A stretch of DNA of 64,000 nucleotides, taken from Sambucus nigra (lineage: Eukaryota > Streptophyta > Magnoliopsida > Dipsacales > Adoxaceae). Within the stretch, counting starts at the first letter, position 1, and each line of letters starts with the position of its first letter. The notes under the pieces were generated by a model, which did not search any database, was not told where the DNA came from, and saw nothing but the letters and a program-made list of their open reading frames with translations. Positions 1 to 12,646 of the stretch are shown piece by piece. The translations under genes and the position numbers were made by a program. Where the stretch lies: NCBI GenBank assembly GCA_949130495.1, contig OX422215.1, positions 7,975,302 through 8,039,301 of the forward strand, given 5' to 3'.

Positions 1-1
1 T

Positions 2-2779
2 GACTCAAACTATACTGTTACCTTTTCAAAGAACAATTGCAAGATTTTAAATGAAAAGGGAGAATGCTTAATTACAGGATTCAGGACTCCTGACAATTGT
101 TATACTGTCATATCTAGTTCTGAAATCTGTAATGTTGCCAGAATGGATGACAATGAGATATGGCATAACAGAATGGGTCACATTAATTACGAAAATTTGA
201 GTAAATTGTCTTCTCAACAGATAGTTAGAGGTATACCAAAAATTAAACCTATTCATAACATTGTCTGTGGTCCCTGTCAAGAAGGAAAAATTGTTAAAGC
301 ACCTCATAAAAGGGTTAAAGATATCCTTACCTCTAATCCCTTAGAACTCATCCATATGGACCTAATGGGTCCTTCTCAAACTGTTAGTCTTTGTGGACAC
401 AATTATATTCTAGTTATGGTTGATGACTTCACCAGATTCACTTGGGTAGCTTTCTTAAAACAAAAATCCGATACCTTTCAAACTTTTTTAAAGATTCTTT
501 TACGGATTGAGAATGAGAAAGACACTCAAGTGAATAGAATCAGAAGTGATAGAGGTGGTGAATTCAAAGACACTGGTATTGTAGAATATTGCGACTATAA
601 TGGTTACAAACATGAGTTCAGTGCTCCTAAGACCCCTCAACAAAATGGAATAGCTGAGAGAAAGAATCGAACTCTTCAAGAGATGGCACGTGTCATGCTC
701 CATGCCAAGAACTTACCTAAGTATTTTTGGGTAGAATCTATTCGTACAGCTTGCCATCTTATTAATAGGGTCTATCTTAGAAAGAATTCGAAACAAACCT
801 CTTATGAACTTTGGTACAATAAAAAGCCTAATCTTAAGTACCTTAGAACCTTCGGTAGTACCTGCTATGTTTGCAAAGATAGGGAACACTTATCTAAATT
901 TGAAAGTAGAGGAGATAAAGCCATATTCTTAGGTTATTCACCTAACAGTAGAGCTTATCGAGTGTATAATCTTCGCACTAAGACCTTAATGGAATCCATA
1001 AATGTAATTGTTAGTGACACTACTGCAGAAAGCAAGACTAATGAATTAACTATAGAAGAAGAATCGTCAAATATTTTAGAAAATGACTCTTCTGAAATAG
1101 ATAATTCATTACCTATTGAGTCACCTGAAGTACCTAACTGGGTTTCTAAAGACCATCCCATTAACAATGTAGTTGGTAACCCTAGTGAACCAGTACGCAC
1201 AAGATCCCAACTTAGAAATTATGCTCTTTATGCATGCTTTGTTTCTCTTGTGGAACCAAAGAATGTAAATGAAGCATTGAATGGCTCTCACTGGATTTCT
1301 GCTATGCAGGATGAACTTTTACAATTTGTCATTCATGATGTTTGGTATCTTGTTCCACGTCCTGACCACAAAAAGGTTATTGGCACTCGTTGGATTTTCA
1401 AAAATAAAACTGATGAAAATGGGATGATAATTAGAAACAAAGCTAGACTAGTTGCTCAAGGTTACTCCCAAATAGAAGGACTTGATTTTAATGAGACATT
1501 TGCTCCTGTTACTCGTTTAGAATCAGTTCGTCTGCTTCTTGCTATAGCTTGTCACATGCATTTTACATTATATCAAATGGATGTTAAATCTGCGTTCCTT
1601 AATGGAATACTTGCCGAGGAAACCTATGTAGAACAACCTAAAGGGTTCATTGACCCTAATTATCCTAATCATGTATTTCGGTTGAAAAAGGCTTTATATG
1701 GTCTTAAACAAGCTCCTAGAGCTTGGTATGAACGCCTTTCCAGTTTTCTGCTGGACAAAGGTTTCAAAAGAGGTGGAAATGACCAAACCTTATTTGTCAA
1801 ACATTTTGGCAAACACATTACTATCGCTCAAGTCTATGTAGACGATATCATATTTGGATCCACTTCTACCTCAGAAGTAAAATCTTTTGCTGAAATTATG
1901 AGTAAGGAATTTCAGATGTCCCTTATGGGGGAGTTACAGTTCTTCCTTGGTCTCCAAGTCAAACAACAACCAGATGGATTGTTTCTTTCGCAGACTAAGT
2001 ACGCATTAGAGATAGTTAAAAAATTTGGCCTCGAGAGTGCTAAAAATGCTAAAACGCCTATGAGTACTACAGAGAAATTATCTAAAGATGAAATTGGAAA
2101 ATCTGTAGACTCTACTTTATATCGTAGTATGATTGGCACATTACTCTATCTGACTGCCTCGCGTCCTGATATCATGTATGCTGTTTGTGTTTGTGCGCGT
2201 TATCAAAACAACCCCAAGGAGAGCCATTTAAACGCTGTTAAACGCATAATTAAATATGTTAAAGGCACTCTAAATTTAGGAATTTGGTACACGAATGACA
2301 CACCTAGCACTATTATTGGGTACACTGATGCTGACTGGGCTGGGTGTACTGATGATAGTAGAAGCACTTCAGGCGCATGTTGTTATATTGGTAATAACCT
2401 GGTAGGATGGAGTAGTAAAAAACAGAACTGCACATCTCTCTCGACTGCTGAATCTGAATACATAGCCGCCGGTAGCTGTTGTGCCCAATTATTATGGCTT
2501 AAACAAATGCTAAGTGATTATGGTATTCTAGAACCCACACTTCATCTCTATTGTGATAATCAAAGTGCGATTAATATTTCTAAGAACCCTGTTCAACACT
2601 CGCGAACCAAGCACATTAAAATCAGACATCACTTTATTCGTGAATTAGTTGAAACCAAGGAATTAGAAATCAATTATCTTTCTACTGATCTACAACTTGC
2701 AGATTTATTTACCAAACCTCTTGATTATAATAGATTCATTTCTTTACGTAAATCTATTGGTATGATTTGTGTTGAGTAA
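2..2779 (+). CDS. Ty1/copia (SIRE/Maximus-type) pol polyprotein, 5' end cut by window
   Basis: This is the integrase, reverse transcriptase and RNase H part of a copia polyprotein. The frame is open from base 2, so the ATG at 143 is internal; residues below count from it. A GAG-pre-integrase zinc site (H8, H13, C42, C45) is followed by an integrase core with D73, D136 and E172. The reverse transcriptase has YVDD at 565-568. RNase H shows YTDADW (D729), TAESEY (E770) and CDNQSA (D805). The frame ends at a TAA with no internal stop over about 925 codons, which suggests fairly recent activity. The linker wording (REHLSKFES, SRAYRVYN) and the ~2 kb LTR downstream fit the SIRE/Maximus lineage. No env-like ORF follows, since only ~300 bp separate the stop from the LTR. 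Confidence 0.95.
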   Translation, partial: DSNYTVTFSKNNCKILNEKGECLITGFRTPDNCYTVISSSEICNVARMDDNEIWHNRMGHINYENLSKLSSQQIVRGIPKIKPIHNIVCGPCQEGKIVKAPHKRVKDILTSNPLELIHMDLMGPSQTVSLCGHNYILVMVDDFTRFTWVAFLKQKSDTFQTFLKILLRIENEKDTQVNRIRSDRGGEFKDTGIVEYCDYNGYKHEFSAPKTPQQNGIAERKNRTLQEMARVMLHAKNLPKYFWVESIRTACHLINRVYLRKNSKQTSYELWYNKKPNLKYLRTFGSTCYVCKDREHLSKFESRGDKAIFLGYSPNSRAYRVYNLRTKTLMESINVIVSDTTAESKTNELTIEEESSNILENDSSEIDNSLPIESPEVPNWVSKDHPINNVVGNPSEPVRTRSQLRNYALYACFVSLVEPKNVNEALNGSHWISAMQDELLQFVIHDVWYLVPRPDHKKVIGTRWIFKNKTDENGMIIRNKARLVAQGYSQIEGLDFNETFAPVTRLESVRLLLAIACHMHFTLYQMDVKSAFLNGILAEETYVEQPKGFIDPNYPNHVFRLKKALYGLKQAPRAWYERLSSFLLDKGFKRGGNDQTLFVKHFGKHITIAQVYVDDIIFGSTSTSEVKSFAEIMSKEFQMSLMGELQFFLGLQVKQQPDGLFLSQTKYALEIVKKFGLESAKNAKTPMSTTEKLSKDEIGKSVDSTLYRSMIGTLLYLTASRPDIMYAVCVCARYQNNPKESHLNAVKRIIKYVKGTLNLGIWYTNDTPSTIIGYTDADWAGCTDDSRSTSGACCYIGNNLVGWSSKKQNCTSLSTAESEYIAAGSCCAQLLWLKQMLSDYGILEPTLHLYCDNQSAINISKNPVQHSRTKHIKIRHHFIRELVETKELEINYLSTDLQLADLFTKPLDYNRFISLRKSIGMICVE

Positions 2780-3086
2780 ATACCTGTCATTTTTTTTAAG
2801 TTCTTTCCCTTTGTCCATTTGAGACAAAATGGGGGAGAAATTTGAGTCTACTGCATATACTAAAAAGCTTGATCTTAGTAATTCTTTGCAGGTATTCTTC
2901 TTGTACAGTCATTCTTTATTGTAATAATAGGATGTTAAACTGTATATAGTTGAGTTATGTAATTTTTGCTTTCTAGGATTTGGGTAGATAGATCTTTTAT
3001 AGGAATAGGATTTTCTTATTTGTTGTCGCCCTACGAGTTTAGATAACTCAAAGGAGATTTTGTCTCATATTTCCAAAGGGGGAGAT
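2780..3086 (+). other. 3' untranslated spacer and polypurine tract of the copia element
   Basis: This is a non-coding stretch between the pol stop and the LTR. It ends in a purine run, ccaaagggggaga (3073-3085), placed directly before the LTR as expected for the plus-strand primer. A similar purine-rich motif (aaaatgggggagaaattt) occurs near 2827. No ORF is visible. Confidence 0.7.
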
Positions 3087-5067
3087 TGAAGCCCTTATAC
3101 TTTTGACTCATTTGAGTCTAGACTGTATAAGACCTCATCTAGTTTGGAAATGGTGACAAAATAGTGTCCATCCTAGAAACCAAAGAGCTTCAGAGATTGG
3201 GTTGCTTCTTCTTCTATCTATTATGTAATGATCCTAAGACTATAGCCATCACTCACACACTTAGAATTTCATTCTTGCATATCATATTGCACCCTTATGT
3301 GTTTTAATGTTGTGAGTGTGTTTAAATCCCTCAATTTGATTTTTAATAATTTTTTGGGAATTTAAAACATATTTTAAACAAGGTTTTCTTTAATTAAAAT
3401 TTGATTTAAAAAGTCTTGGGGTTATTATATAAATATGTATTGTTGTGTTTATTGGCCTAAAGTTACTCTGGGTATAAACCGAAAGCGCTAAAGACTTTAG
3501 GGTTGGATTTGTAATTATTTTGGGACGCGTGTTTACATTCAACCTCAGGCCTACACCTGGTGTCCTCTGATTGGCCTGAACTGTGTTTCTTTACTGAGAC
3601 AAACTTTCGCGTGCTTTCAGCCCTTAGATCAGCCCTTATCGATGGCCTGTATGTCTTTTGAGTGAATCCCAGTGTAAACCCTTTAACCAATCACAGCCTG
3701 TTTAATCTACCGCCTGCTGTGAACCCTTAGATTGTAGTCAAAGGAGCTTGACTCAATCACAGCCCTTGATTTTGAACGAAGCTCTGGAATCTTCTTCTCT
3801 TCCTATTTAAAGGCCTCCCTCTTCAGCCTTCGAAAGCTTTTGCCATTTTGAAAAGTCTCAGAAAATAGAGAGAAGTTAGAGAGAGAAACCAAACCCTAGT
3901 TAGAAACCCTAACTTCGTCCAAATACCTCAAAAACCTAAACCACTTACCTCTCCAGAAAAATACACCATAACCATATAAACACCATCCTTAGTGTTTCTT
4001 GAGTTATGAGAGTTCGAGTTGAGTGATTCTTGGGTTGCTGAAATCCTTGTGTTCATAAATCTTATTTCCAACTTAGACACAGACTCAGATCTTGTTTCTC
4101 TTTCAATAGAAATCATAGATCTGAAGTTTTTCATGTCACAACACACTTAGTTGCATTTATTTCTCATCTTGAGAATTTCGTTGTTGATTACTTTCTGATT
4201 AAAACATTTTCTTCTTCAAAGATCAACAATAGATGTTTTTCTATTTCTGTTTTTACAAAACTTAACCTGACCTAGTGGGATTCGCACTTGGAGGGTTCTC
4301 AATCTCCATAATATTTTCAAAAGTGATTGAGAAAGGTCTTGACCGATTTCTTAAGCAAGATCTCCGTGGAATCTGGGTTTCTTTGAAAGGTCAAAAAGGT
4401 TCTTGGTTTTGTAAGAAAGAAAAATAACAAATACACTGCATATAGACTTTATATGTGATTTGTTAGGATCGTCTGTAACTAATAAGTGTGTGTGTGTGCA
4501 TGCATGTGTTTTAGAACACTTCTCACGAACATCTTCACACTACAAACACTGAAAGTGTTGGCTATAAGATTTGGTGAACATAAGTCGACGTAAAGTGCTG
4601 AAACAAAGAAGAGTTGACAAACTGAGAAAACTACATCAACAAACAAGATCTGCAGAAAGGTTAAGGACGCCAGAGGGTACAATCCTGAACTTGTATAGAT
4701 TTGTTTCTGTGTGCATGTTAGTTAAATAGGTTGTAACTCATATATTTGTTTTAGTAATTGTTTTTGTTTTACTCCGTAGAGGGAGTCGTGGATGTTTCCT
4801 CAAGGTTGAGGTTTTACCACGTAAAAAATCCTGAGTATCAATATTTCTACATCTTCTCATCCCATTCTGTTTGTGTGCTGAGTTTAAAACATTTTAAACT
4901 GTTTACTAAAACTTGTTATCAAATCTTGTCCATATCTCGTACATAAATTTTGTTAACACATCTTGTGTTCAAAATCGTTTTGATTTTAAGTAAAGAGTTT
5001 CTTCAACAAACTTTCGGAGTTGCTTAAATAGTTTATTTTCATAAACGGCTTTGGCAACGCTATTTCA
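3087..5067 (+). repeat. Long terminal repeat of SIRE-type copia element (~2.0 kb)
   Basis: The LTR begins TGAAGCCC after the polypurine tract and ends TTTCA two bases before a tRNA-Met-type primer binding site, so both borders come from adjacent signals. Only one copy lies in the window. It sits between a pol 3' end and a gag 5' end, so it serves as the 3' LTR of one unit and the 5' LTR of the next. It contains a TATA-like box near 3804 and no coding capacity. Confidence 0.8.
3804..3812 (+). promoter_or_regulatory. Candidate TATA box in copia LTR
   Basis: The sequence tatttaaag lies about 700 bp into the LTR, after a pyrimidine-rich stretch, and is followed by leader-like sequence. This is a reasonable U3 promoter position. 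It is assigned by motif and position only. Confidence 0.45.
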
Positions 5068-5069
5068 AT

Positions 5070-5081
5070 TGGTATCAGAGC
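5070..5081 (+). other. Primer binding site (initiator tRNA-Met), copia
   Basis: TGGTATCAGAGC is the complement of the initiator tRNA-Met 3' end, the usual primer of plant copia elements. It starts two bases after the LTR, and the gag start codon follows at 5143. Confidence 0.9.
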
Positions 5082-5142
5082 TTTTGGTGAACTTCTTTAA
5101 AAAAGATCCTGAGTTTCTGAAACTGTTTTCTCAAAATCAATT

Positions 5143-5340
5143 ATGGACGAGAAAAACGAAAGATATGGTAACTTGACCAGACCTCCAGTCTTTGATGGAA
5201 CCAATTTCTCTTACTGGAAAGTAAGAATGATTGCTTTCATTCAAGGAACTTTGGGAGATGATGTCTGGGATATCATTGAAAATGGATACTTTTATCCAAC
5301 TAAACCAGCCACTGATGGAAGCAATGATAGGATTAAGAAA
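5143..5340 (+). pseudogene. copia gag, 5' fragment
   Basis: The reading frame opens with MDEKNERYGNLTRPPVFDG and contains the conserved FSYWKVRMIAFIQG segment of the plant copia gag N-terminus (DUF4219/UBN2 type). About 65 codons are recognisable. Homology then stops abruptly and the frame runs to 5418 into an unrelated 40-bp tandem array. A complete gag would be several hundred codons, so this is a truncated gene. The break lies around 5335-5345 and marks the junction with the Tat-like element O. Confidence 0.85.
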
Positions 5341-5344
5341 ATAT

Positions 5345-5756
5345 TAAGGTTACGGCCAAGGATCGAGGTAAATTCTGACGTAACTAAGGTGATGATCCAA
5401 GATCGAGGTGAATTTTGACCTAAAAGAGGTGACAACTGAGGACCGAGGTCAATTCTAACCTAAAAGAGCTTACGTCCAAGGATCGAGGTCAATTCTACCT
5501 AACTCGGGTGATGATCCAACACTGAGGCCAATTCTGACCTAAAAGAGGTCACTATCGAGGACTGAGGTCAATTCTGACCTAACTCAAGTGGTGATCTAAG
5601 ATCGAGGTCAATTTTGACCTAACAAAGGTGACAATCTAAGGCCGAGGTCAATTCAGACCTCAAAGAGGTGACGACCGAGGACCGAGGTCAATTCTGACCT
5701 AACTCAGGTGACGATCCAAGAATGAGGTCAATTTTGACCTAAAAGAGGTGACGATC
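5345..5756. repeat. 40-bp tandem array, left part
   Basis: About ten imperfect copies of a 40-bp unit occur here; the gaggt motif recurs at 5365, 5405 and 5445. Each unit carries the dyad AGGTCA-attc-TGACCT. Two unit flavours (cgatccaaga versus cgaccgagga; aaaagaggt versus aactcaggt) tend to alternate, giving an 80-bp higher-order period. The array continues at 15741 after element A. Confidence 0.95.
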
Positions 5757-7261
5757 TGTAACACCTCGTATTTTTAATGATTTAAATAATTATGTGATTA
5801 ATTATTTTTATTGGATTAATTGAACTAAAATGTGAGAATTTAATTGTAAAGTAATTCGGATTAAAATAATTATTAACTAGCGTGCCAATGTTAATACTTA
5901 TTGTTGAGAATTATTGAATATTACCGTGTGATATGTCAAATGGAATTATTATATTTGATAAATTATCGAAAGTGAGAAATACGACAGTTTCGTAATTTAA
6001 GTCCGACGCGCGTGTGAGTCGTGTCGAAACTAATTGACTAGGATAAAAAGAGAAATTATTTTTATTAACTGTATGGTCATTTTGACTGCGCTGTTGAGTC
6101 TGGGAGGGTCGAGATAGTCAAAATAGTATATCCAGTTGTTTAGTTTGGGTCTCGGGGCAATTTTAGGCCTAACCGGTGTCCCGAGAGTGCATTATGGTAA
6201 ATTGTATTTTTGGGTTTAATTAATGGACGAAAATTGGGAGTTATTTTATAATCCAAGAAAAGTCCTTTAGGGTTGAGAGATACAGAAAGTAAAGAACGTC
6301 CATAAAGGGTGTGAGGGAGAACCAATTTCCAAGAGGGAAGGCCAAATTATCACTATCTTGCACAACTACCACCACCAACGCATAGATCAAGAAGAGAGGA
6401 GCGCGTCTATACCAACATCACCAAAGGATTCAAAACTTCGATTTAAGGTAAGTGTTTATTACTTTCTTTCTTTTAGAAATAATCATACTCATGTTAGAGT
6501 AGGTGAAATTAATCATGATTTACGTGTTAATTGGATGAAAATTGGAGTTTAAATGATGATTAGAGGTTGGACTAATTAGTTGTTGATATTCCTTCGTATA
6601 TGTAGAGGATAAAATACGAAATTGAATCATATATTGATGAATGAATCTGGGTTGATTAAGTTCTTGAATTGAAATTTTGGAAACTAGGGTTTATGTGAAT
6701 TAATTTGGGGATTTTATATTGTTATGATGATTAATGACGAATTAATGATCCTAGGATGTTAGGAATGATTTATAACCTGTTACGTGTTGATGAGTATTAA
6801 TGATGAGGCGTTGGGTGTTAAATCTTAGAGGTTTTTATTTTTTAAAATGGTAGAAAACGTTCAAATGCTGTGTAGAAGACGAAACAATAGGTCTCGCGTG
6901 AAGTCGCTCGAGCGACTTGTGGCAGTCGTTCAAACGGCATGCCATCTGGTTCGAGCGACAGAGTGAATTTATGGAAATTTTCTTAGAGTCCAGTTTTGAA
7001 TTCACCAATTTATTGGAGTGAGAGAAACTGCCCGATGGTAAACTTAAACAAGATAGAATTTTGGGAAAAGTATTTGAGAATTAATACTTTAATTATTTCG
7101 GTATAGAGAGAATGTACCTTAAAGATTACGAGAGAGATAGTAATCTAAATATTTATAATATATGTAGTGTTGAGATTAAAATACGTATGAGAAGTATATA
7201 TGTAGGTTAGGGAAATACCTAAAATTTTAATAGGATGCGTGTATGCCTATTATGCGATATT

Positions 7262-7590
7262 ATTGCTAAGAGCACTAATGGCTGATAACCCGGGGGTGCA
7301 AGGATCTTATAATTATGTGCACTAATGAGTGATAACTCGGGGGTACAAAGATATTATTGTTAGGTGTACTAATGGGTGATAACCCGAGGGTGCTAGATTA
7401 TTATTGATAGGTGCATTAATGGGTGCTAACCCGAGGATGCAGGATTCTCTTGATAGGTGGACTAATGGGTGATAACCCGGGGGTACTGGATTATTAGTGA
7501 TAGGTGCATTAATGGGTGATAACCTGGGGATGTAGGATTTTCTTGATAGGTGCACTAATGGGTCTTAGCCCGGGGGTGCAAGATTAGTGT
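7262..7590 (+). repeat. ~58-bp minisatellite within 5' LTR of A
   Basis: The core cactaatgggtgataacccg recurs about six times, separated by variable gggtgcaggattattattgataggtg-like spacers. The core contains the imperfect dyad gggt-gata-accc. The matching array in the 3' LTR is 14184-14600 and has about two more units. Confidence 0.9.
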
Positions 7591-7611
7591 ATATATGTAT
7601 AGGGATAATGT

Positions 7612-7617
<6 letters not shown>

Positions 7618-7656
<39 letters not shown>

Positions 7657-7692
7657 CTCATGAATATTTCTACCGTGTGAAATTAGTAGACT

Positions 7693-7726
<34 letters not shown>

Positions 7727-7791
7727 CATTACATTGTGCCAAATGGTCTTAACCTAAGGGTGCAGGATTAGTGTACATATATAGGGATAAT

Positions 7792-7830
<39 letters not shown>
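7618..7830. repeat. AT and AAT microsatellites in 5' LTR of A
   Basis: There is an (AT)n tract at about 7614-7651, an (AAT)n tract at about 7700-7726 and another (AT)n tract at about 7797-7829. The AAT tract is almost absent from the 3' LTR, so it expanded after insertion or shrank in the partner. Confidence 0.95.
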
Positions 7831-7832
<2 letters not shown>

Positions 7833-8225
7833 TGTACTTGGGGAACTTTCTACTTTGTGAAACTAGTAGATAAAAAGGAAATGAGAAATAAAACAATCTT
7901 AGAGGATAAAAGATTATTCATTCGAACGGTGAATAATGAAACTTAGTATGTGAGATAAACTATTTGAATAGCATATTGTATGGGCGATACGGGAATACTA
8001 CTAGTGAGTATAGTTATTATTAGTATGGTTTCTGACTAGTTAGACTGGGTGGTATAACTAGGGGAGATTAGATGCACGTTAGGCGTGCACTTAAGAGATG
8101 AGAAACTCATGTGAGAGTTCGATAACTAACTTGCGAATAAGACTTGTTTTAAGAACCAGTTTTAAATACTTGCTAAATCATTTTTAAACCTTGGGCTCTG
8201 ACCCGTTTCTTGTATCTCTTCGCTC

Positions 8226-8383
<158 letters not shown>

Positions 8384-8878
8384 CAGGTGCTCAGCCATAA
8401 GAGTACCAGAATTGGATATTGGAGTGTCAGACATGATGCAACTGTTGTGGAAGTTGTAGGTCCTTACAATAGACACATCTATCTTTTCCATTCAGTTTCA
8501 TCTAGACTTCTTATCTAGGGCATGTGTCACCCATTTCTGGTTCCTTCATCAGAGATATTGTATTCAGTTTAGTTTATGGTTTGGAGTTTTGAACTAGGAG
8601 TTTTACCCAGTCTTATTTATCTCAGTGTTTGATTCTTGTTCAGTATTTATTATATTCCTATGTATGGTGGATGACTAATATTTTAAGACTGAATGAAAAT
8701 GGATTTACTTGGTTTTACAAATTTGAAATGTTTTGACACCTAGCTTAATTTTATATTAGGTGATTAATATGGTTTAATTGTTTTCGACAGTGATGCTAAG
8801 AATGAGCGAACTGAATATCCTGTTTTAAATTGATAAAGGACTGATCACCCTATATTTAATTGGACGTGGTGTCAAAGG

Positions 8879-8890
8879 TGGTATCAGAGC
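8879..8890 (+). other. Primer binding site of element A (tRNA-Met)
   Basis: TGGTATCAGAGC starts two bases after the 5' LTR. It has the same sequence and spacing as in element E (54284-54295, minus strand), supporting common ancestry of A and E. Confidence 0.9.
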
Positions 8891-11800
8891 ATCAAGTTCT
8901 AGTGTCCTTAAGATCTGTGCGGCTTATTACGTTTCAACACATCGTTCTTTGATGTAGAGCCTTATGATAGGATTATTGTGTTCCCATACGTATAGGACTT
9001 ACCCTCTCCGGCTAGGAATTATAATGGATGTGACTCATTATATAAAATTCTATTTGATTCGAACACCGAACATTTTAAGATGACCAATGAGGGTCACAAG
9101 AATAACTGCAGGAGAAAAAGCCCAACATAAGACATAAAGTAATCGGAGGATGGTGGTCGTGAAAAAGATCACCATGAGAATTACTTAAGCAAGTGATAGT
9201 GAAATCATCACTCGGGAATAGTGGGTTCCCAGGACACAGTCGTAGATATCGATGGAGTGATTTCAGGACCACCTAGCATAGTCGATAAGGGGGAAATCAG
9301 AGGGACTCTTTTGAAAACCCATCGGTGAAAATGCGGAGAAGAAAAATAGAGTGTAACAGACCAACGAGGGTAGAAAATCAAAAGGCAATTGTGTAGAGTG
9401 GGGTGTGACGACACTCAAAAATTAAATTTCGAGTTAAAAGCTATAGCTCTTAGGAGCATTATGTAGTGATTAGAGGCAATCACCACATATGAAGAAGTGT
9501 GTTTGAAATTTAGAGAGAAATTTGGGTACGATTTGACCGTGAGGTCTTACATTCGATGTGGTAACAAAATGCGAGTGAAATTATGATGTTTAGCACAATG
9601 GGTAAGATAGAAACCAATTGTGAGAGAAAGGTCGAATTGCATAATGAACTTTTTACCTGGCAGAGGGGCATAAATTATCCAAAGGGTCTATAGTTGATAA
9701 AGGACCCGTGAGTTGAATACAAGCATAAATGAGAAATCTAGCTAGGATGACTAATGTTGATGTCGTCAAGATTATACGGTGACTAGTTATTGCTTTCTTT
9801 CCAGAAGAAATGAGCCAGAAAGGCCAGAGAATCTGCCTGCAAAGAAAAACTGAACTTAACGGTGTTAGTGGAACCCCATATGAGATTATACCCAATAGGG
9901 AACTCGATTAGATGATTTTAAGTTGATTAACTTCCTACAAAGTGACGATAAAGTCAATCAGGGCCGTGGAGGCCAACCATAGTTTTGAAAGGCCAGCGTA
10001 GCCAGTAAGTTAAGACTACCCGGTCCGAGAGAAGGACATTTTTAAAATGGTCAGTGGGACCAGTGATAGGGAAATGGCTCATGAAGTTTCCCTATGTGAA
10101 GGAAGTATACCTACAAGTGTTAAATGTGTCCACAATTGAGAAGTGAGACCGAAAAGATTAGAAATGGTAAATCATGTCAGTTAGGCATAATAACTGGAGG
10201 AGTGATACTTCCAATAAAAGAATTTGGGCTAAAGAGAATTAGGCCCAGGAAATTTATAACCCGAGAGTTATGGGTTCAGGCTGGACTAGTAGAGTCCTCA
10301 TTAATAGTAGTATACAGTATGTCAGGGTCGACGGGGCTCGGGATGTAAACGGGGTTCAGTAAAGCCATAATTGAGGCCTAGAGAGTTTTTGCCAACGTTT
10401 TAATAATGGGCGTGAAACCCACATGATGGAATAAATTGCCCATGATGAGAGGGCATAACTATAGGATGAAATCCTAATATGTATAATGATTGCAGATGTT
10501 CATGGGTCGTGTGGCAACCACGTGCTGAGACCTTGTGATTTGGCGAGAGTGGTGAGGTTTTACTTCTTCCTTGTGAGTAAATGATTAATTCTAATGACAC
10601 GGGTGTGTCACAACTAATATGTAAATTGGAGACCCTAAAATTCGTGTGTGAGTTGAGTTGAGTGGGGAACTTTAGTTTTAACAGTATTGTTACAAATGTA
10701 TTTCTCGTTGTTATTAGGGCATTTTGATGCTGCCCGTGAGTGAACCGGGTGGGCCCTAAGAATATGTTTTGTTGTTATAATTTACTACCGCATTGAGTAA
10801 GCTTTAGTATAGTTTATTATGGTAATGTGTAGTGATTAATTACCGTATGGTTAAATGATAGTAAAAATGTAGTGATATGACTACTGTCGTGCCGGATACT
10901 CCGGGAGGAAAAATCTTTATTTTGTGCGGCACCACCTGAAATAGGGTTGGGCCTAGATATATGAATATATGAAAAATTTCATGGTATTATAGACCTCAGC
11001 GAGTATGTTGGCTAGTTATATGTGATTCTGGTGCATAGGAATTTATTTTACTGAGGAGACTCAGGATGCATTGTGTTCTTCTTCGAGCAGAGATATAGAG
11101 CTCATTATATATATATAGCGCTGAGTACCTAGGATAGTGAGAGCTCCATGCTTCATGTTGTGTTTATAGACATGAAAGTGGACGATCAAACTCTTATGTT
11201 AATATACGGAGATTGTATAGAGGTACATAGTATGGATTGAGGGCCTTAGGGATCTCGACAACCGACTGGGTTAGATAGTAGTGTATCTGGGGGGTTCCTT
11301 ATTTGGATTTCACTTTGCAAGACATCCCACGCATGAAACTAGCGAACGTAGGGAGTGGAGAGAAGTTTGGTCGATAGTCGTAAGTTTTGTAGGTTGTTTA
11401 TTGTACCTATAAAAGAATATAATTGAGAGTTGATAATTCTTTTATAACTTAAGGCCAATGGAGTCGCCTAGACTTAGTATCATTCAAAATAGATCAATGA
11501 TGCCATTGAAGGATTGAATAAGTTATGACTAGTGGGGTGGTTGAGTGCACCACTACTACATCAACATACCCAATGTGCAAGAATTGAAGTAGGAAAATTA
11601 CATGTCATTTGTATTATGAAGCGCAAGGCATAAGGTGTATGGGCGCCCTAGGTGATTGGATCAGGAAGTGGATTTTGATTAGCATGTGAATTCGATAACA
11701 TATAGTCGGGTAAGCCGAAGCCTATTCACTAAGATTTGTAAGAGACTTATATTTCAAGATAAACTGAAATTTATTCAGGAAATACAAAATGTATCAGGAT

Positions 11801-12646
11801 ACAAACAACAGTGGTGATGGGTTACGATGTAGGGTAATATTGCAAGGATAGTCTTGAAGTGGGTCACCTGACTGTTAGAAAAAGGGTGGATAATTCGAAA
11901 CCAGTAGGGACTTCTTCCACTAGAGAATGGGAGAGTATCCCCAAGGATCTTCTCATGCAGTTGAAATGGTGAGATTATAGGTACTAAAATGCGATTAAGT
12001 ACGGCCTAATAACCACAGATGGGTGGGCAGGACAAGCGGTCTAATCGGATGCGAGAGAGAAAATTTTATGGGGACCCTGAGATCTTAGGGGAGGACGAGA
12101 GAAGTACCTTCCACTAGTGGAGTTTGCATCCAAATAACTCCTATAAGTTCACATTCGGGCAGAGTGCCAGTAGAAGTCTGGCACGATAAACTTTGTTGCT
12201 ATCCTACTTGATAGTTAAAGGTGGGGGACCAGTTATGATTACAAATGTTGGAGAAGAATCGATATTATCGTATATATTGTGTGTGAAATATATATTGCAC
12301 AACCAATTTACTTGTATGAACGACACGAGACGAAGTCGTATGTATATGAAAAGATGATAAATCTACTAAGGTGCAAATAGTAGAAGGCTAGATAGTGAAT
12401 ATCTAAAATAAAGTTTAAGTAGTGAAACTTAAGCGGAAAGGCTTGGGCAAGAGCCTATATGACAAGGTAACCTGGAGTTTAAAATAAACACATGTGAAGT
12501 ATTCGTTATTAAGGGTATTAGATAGCGTACTATATGGGTGGTACGGAGTAGTTTACTTGGGAGCGCAGGGGTGCGATGCGCAATTTATATACCTCGTTGT
12601 TTGTACCTGGTATACTTTTTCCGAATTTCAGGACAAAATTCCGTTG
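8891..12646 (+). pseudogene. Degraded gag-pol interior of element A
   Basis: No long ORF survives. Two relics are readable in the expected order. At 11015-11047 the frame gives VICDSGA followed by a stop and EFI, matching the retropepsin active-site motif (D-S-G-A) of plant gypsy protease. At about 12015-12185 broken frames give TDG followed by KYLPLVEFASK and then further decayed sequence, matching the end of the gypsy integrase core. Only ~1 kb separates them, too little for a complete reverse transcriptase and RNase H, so an internal deletion is likely. Stops and frameshifts throughout show long decay. Confidence 0.7.

Noticed and set aside
2780..3086. Possible env-like ORF after copia pol, as in some SIRE elements
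   Set aside because: Only ~300 bp lie before the LTR and no frame is open.
5345..5756. AGGTCA-n4-TGACCT as a nuclear-receptor response element
   Set aside because: Plants lack such receptors and the spacer is four, not three; kept only as a structural dyad.
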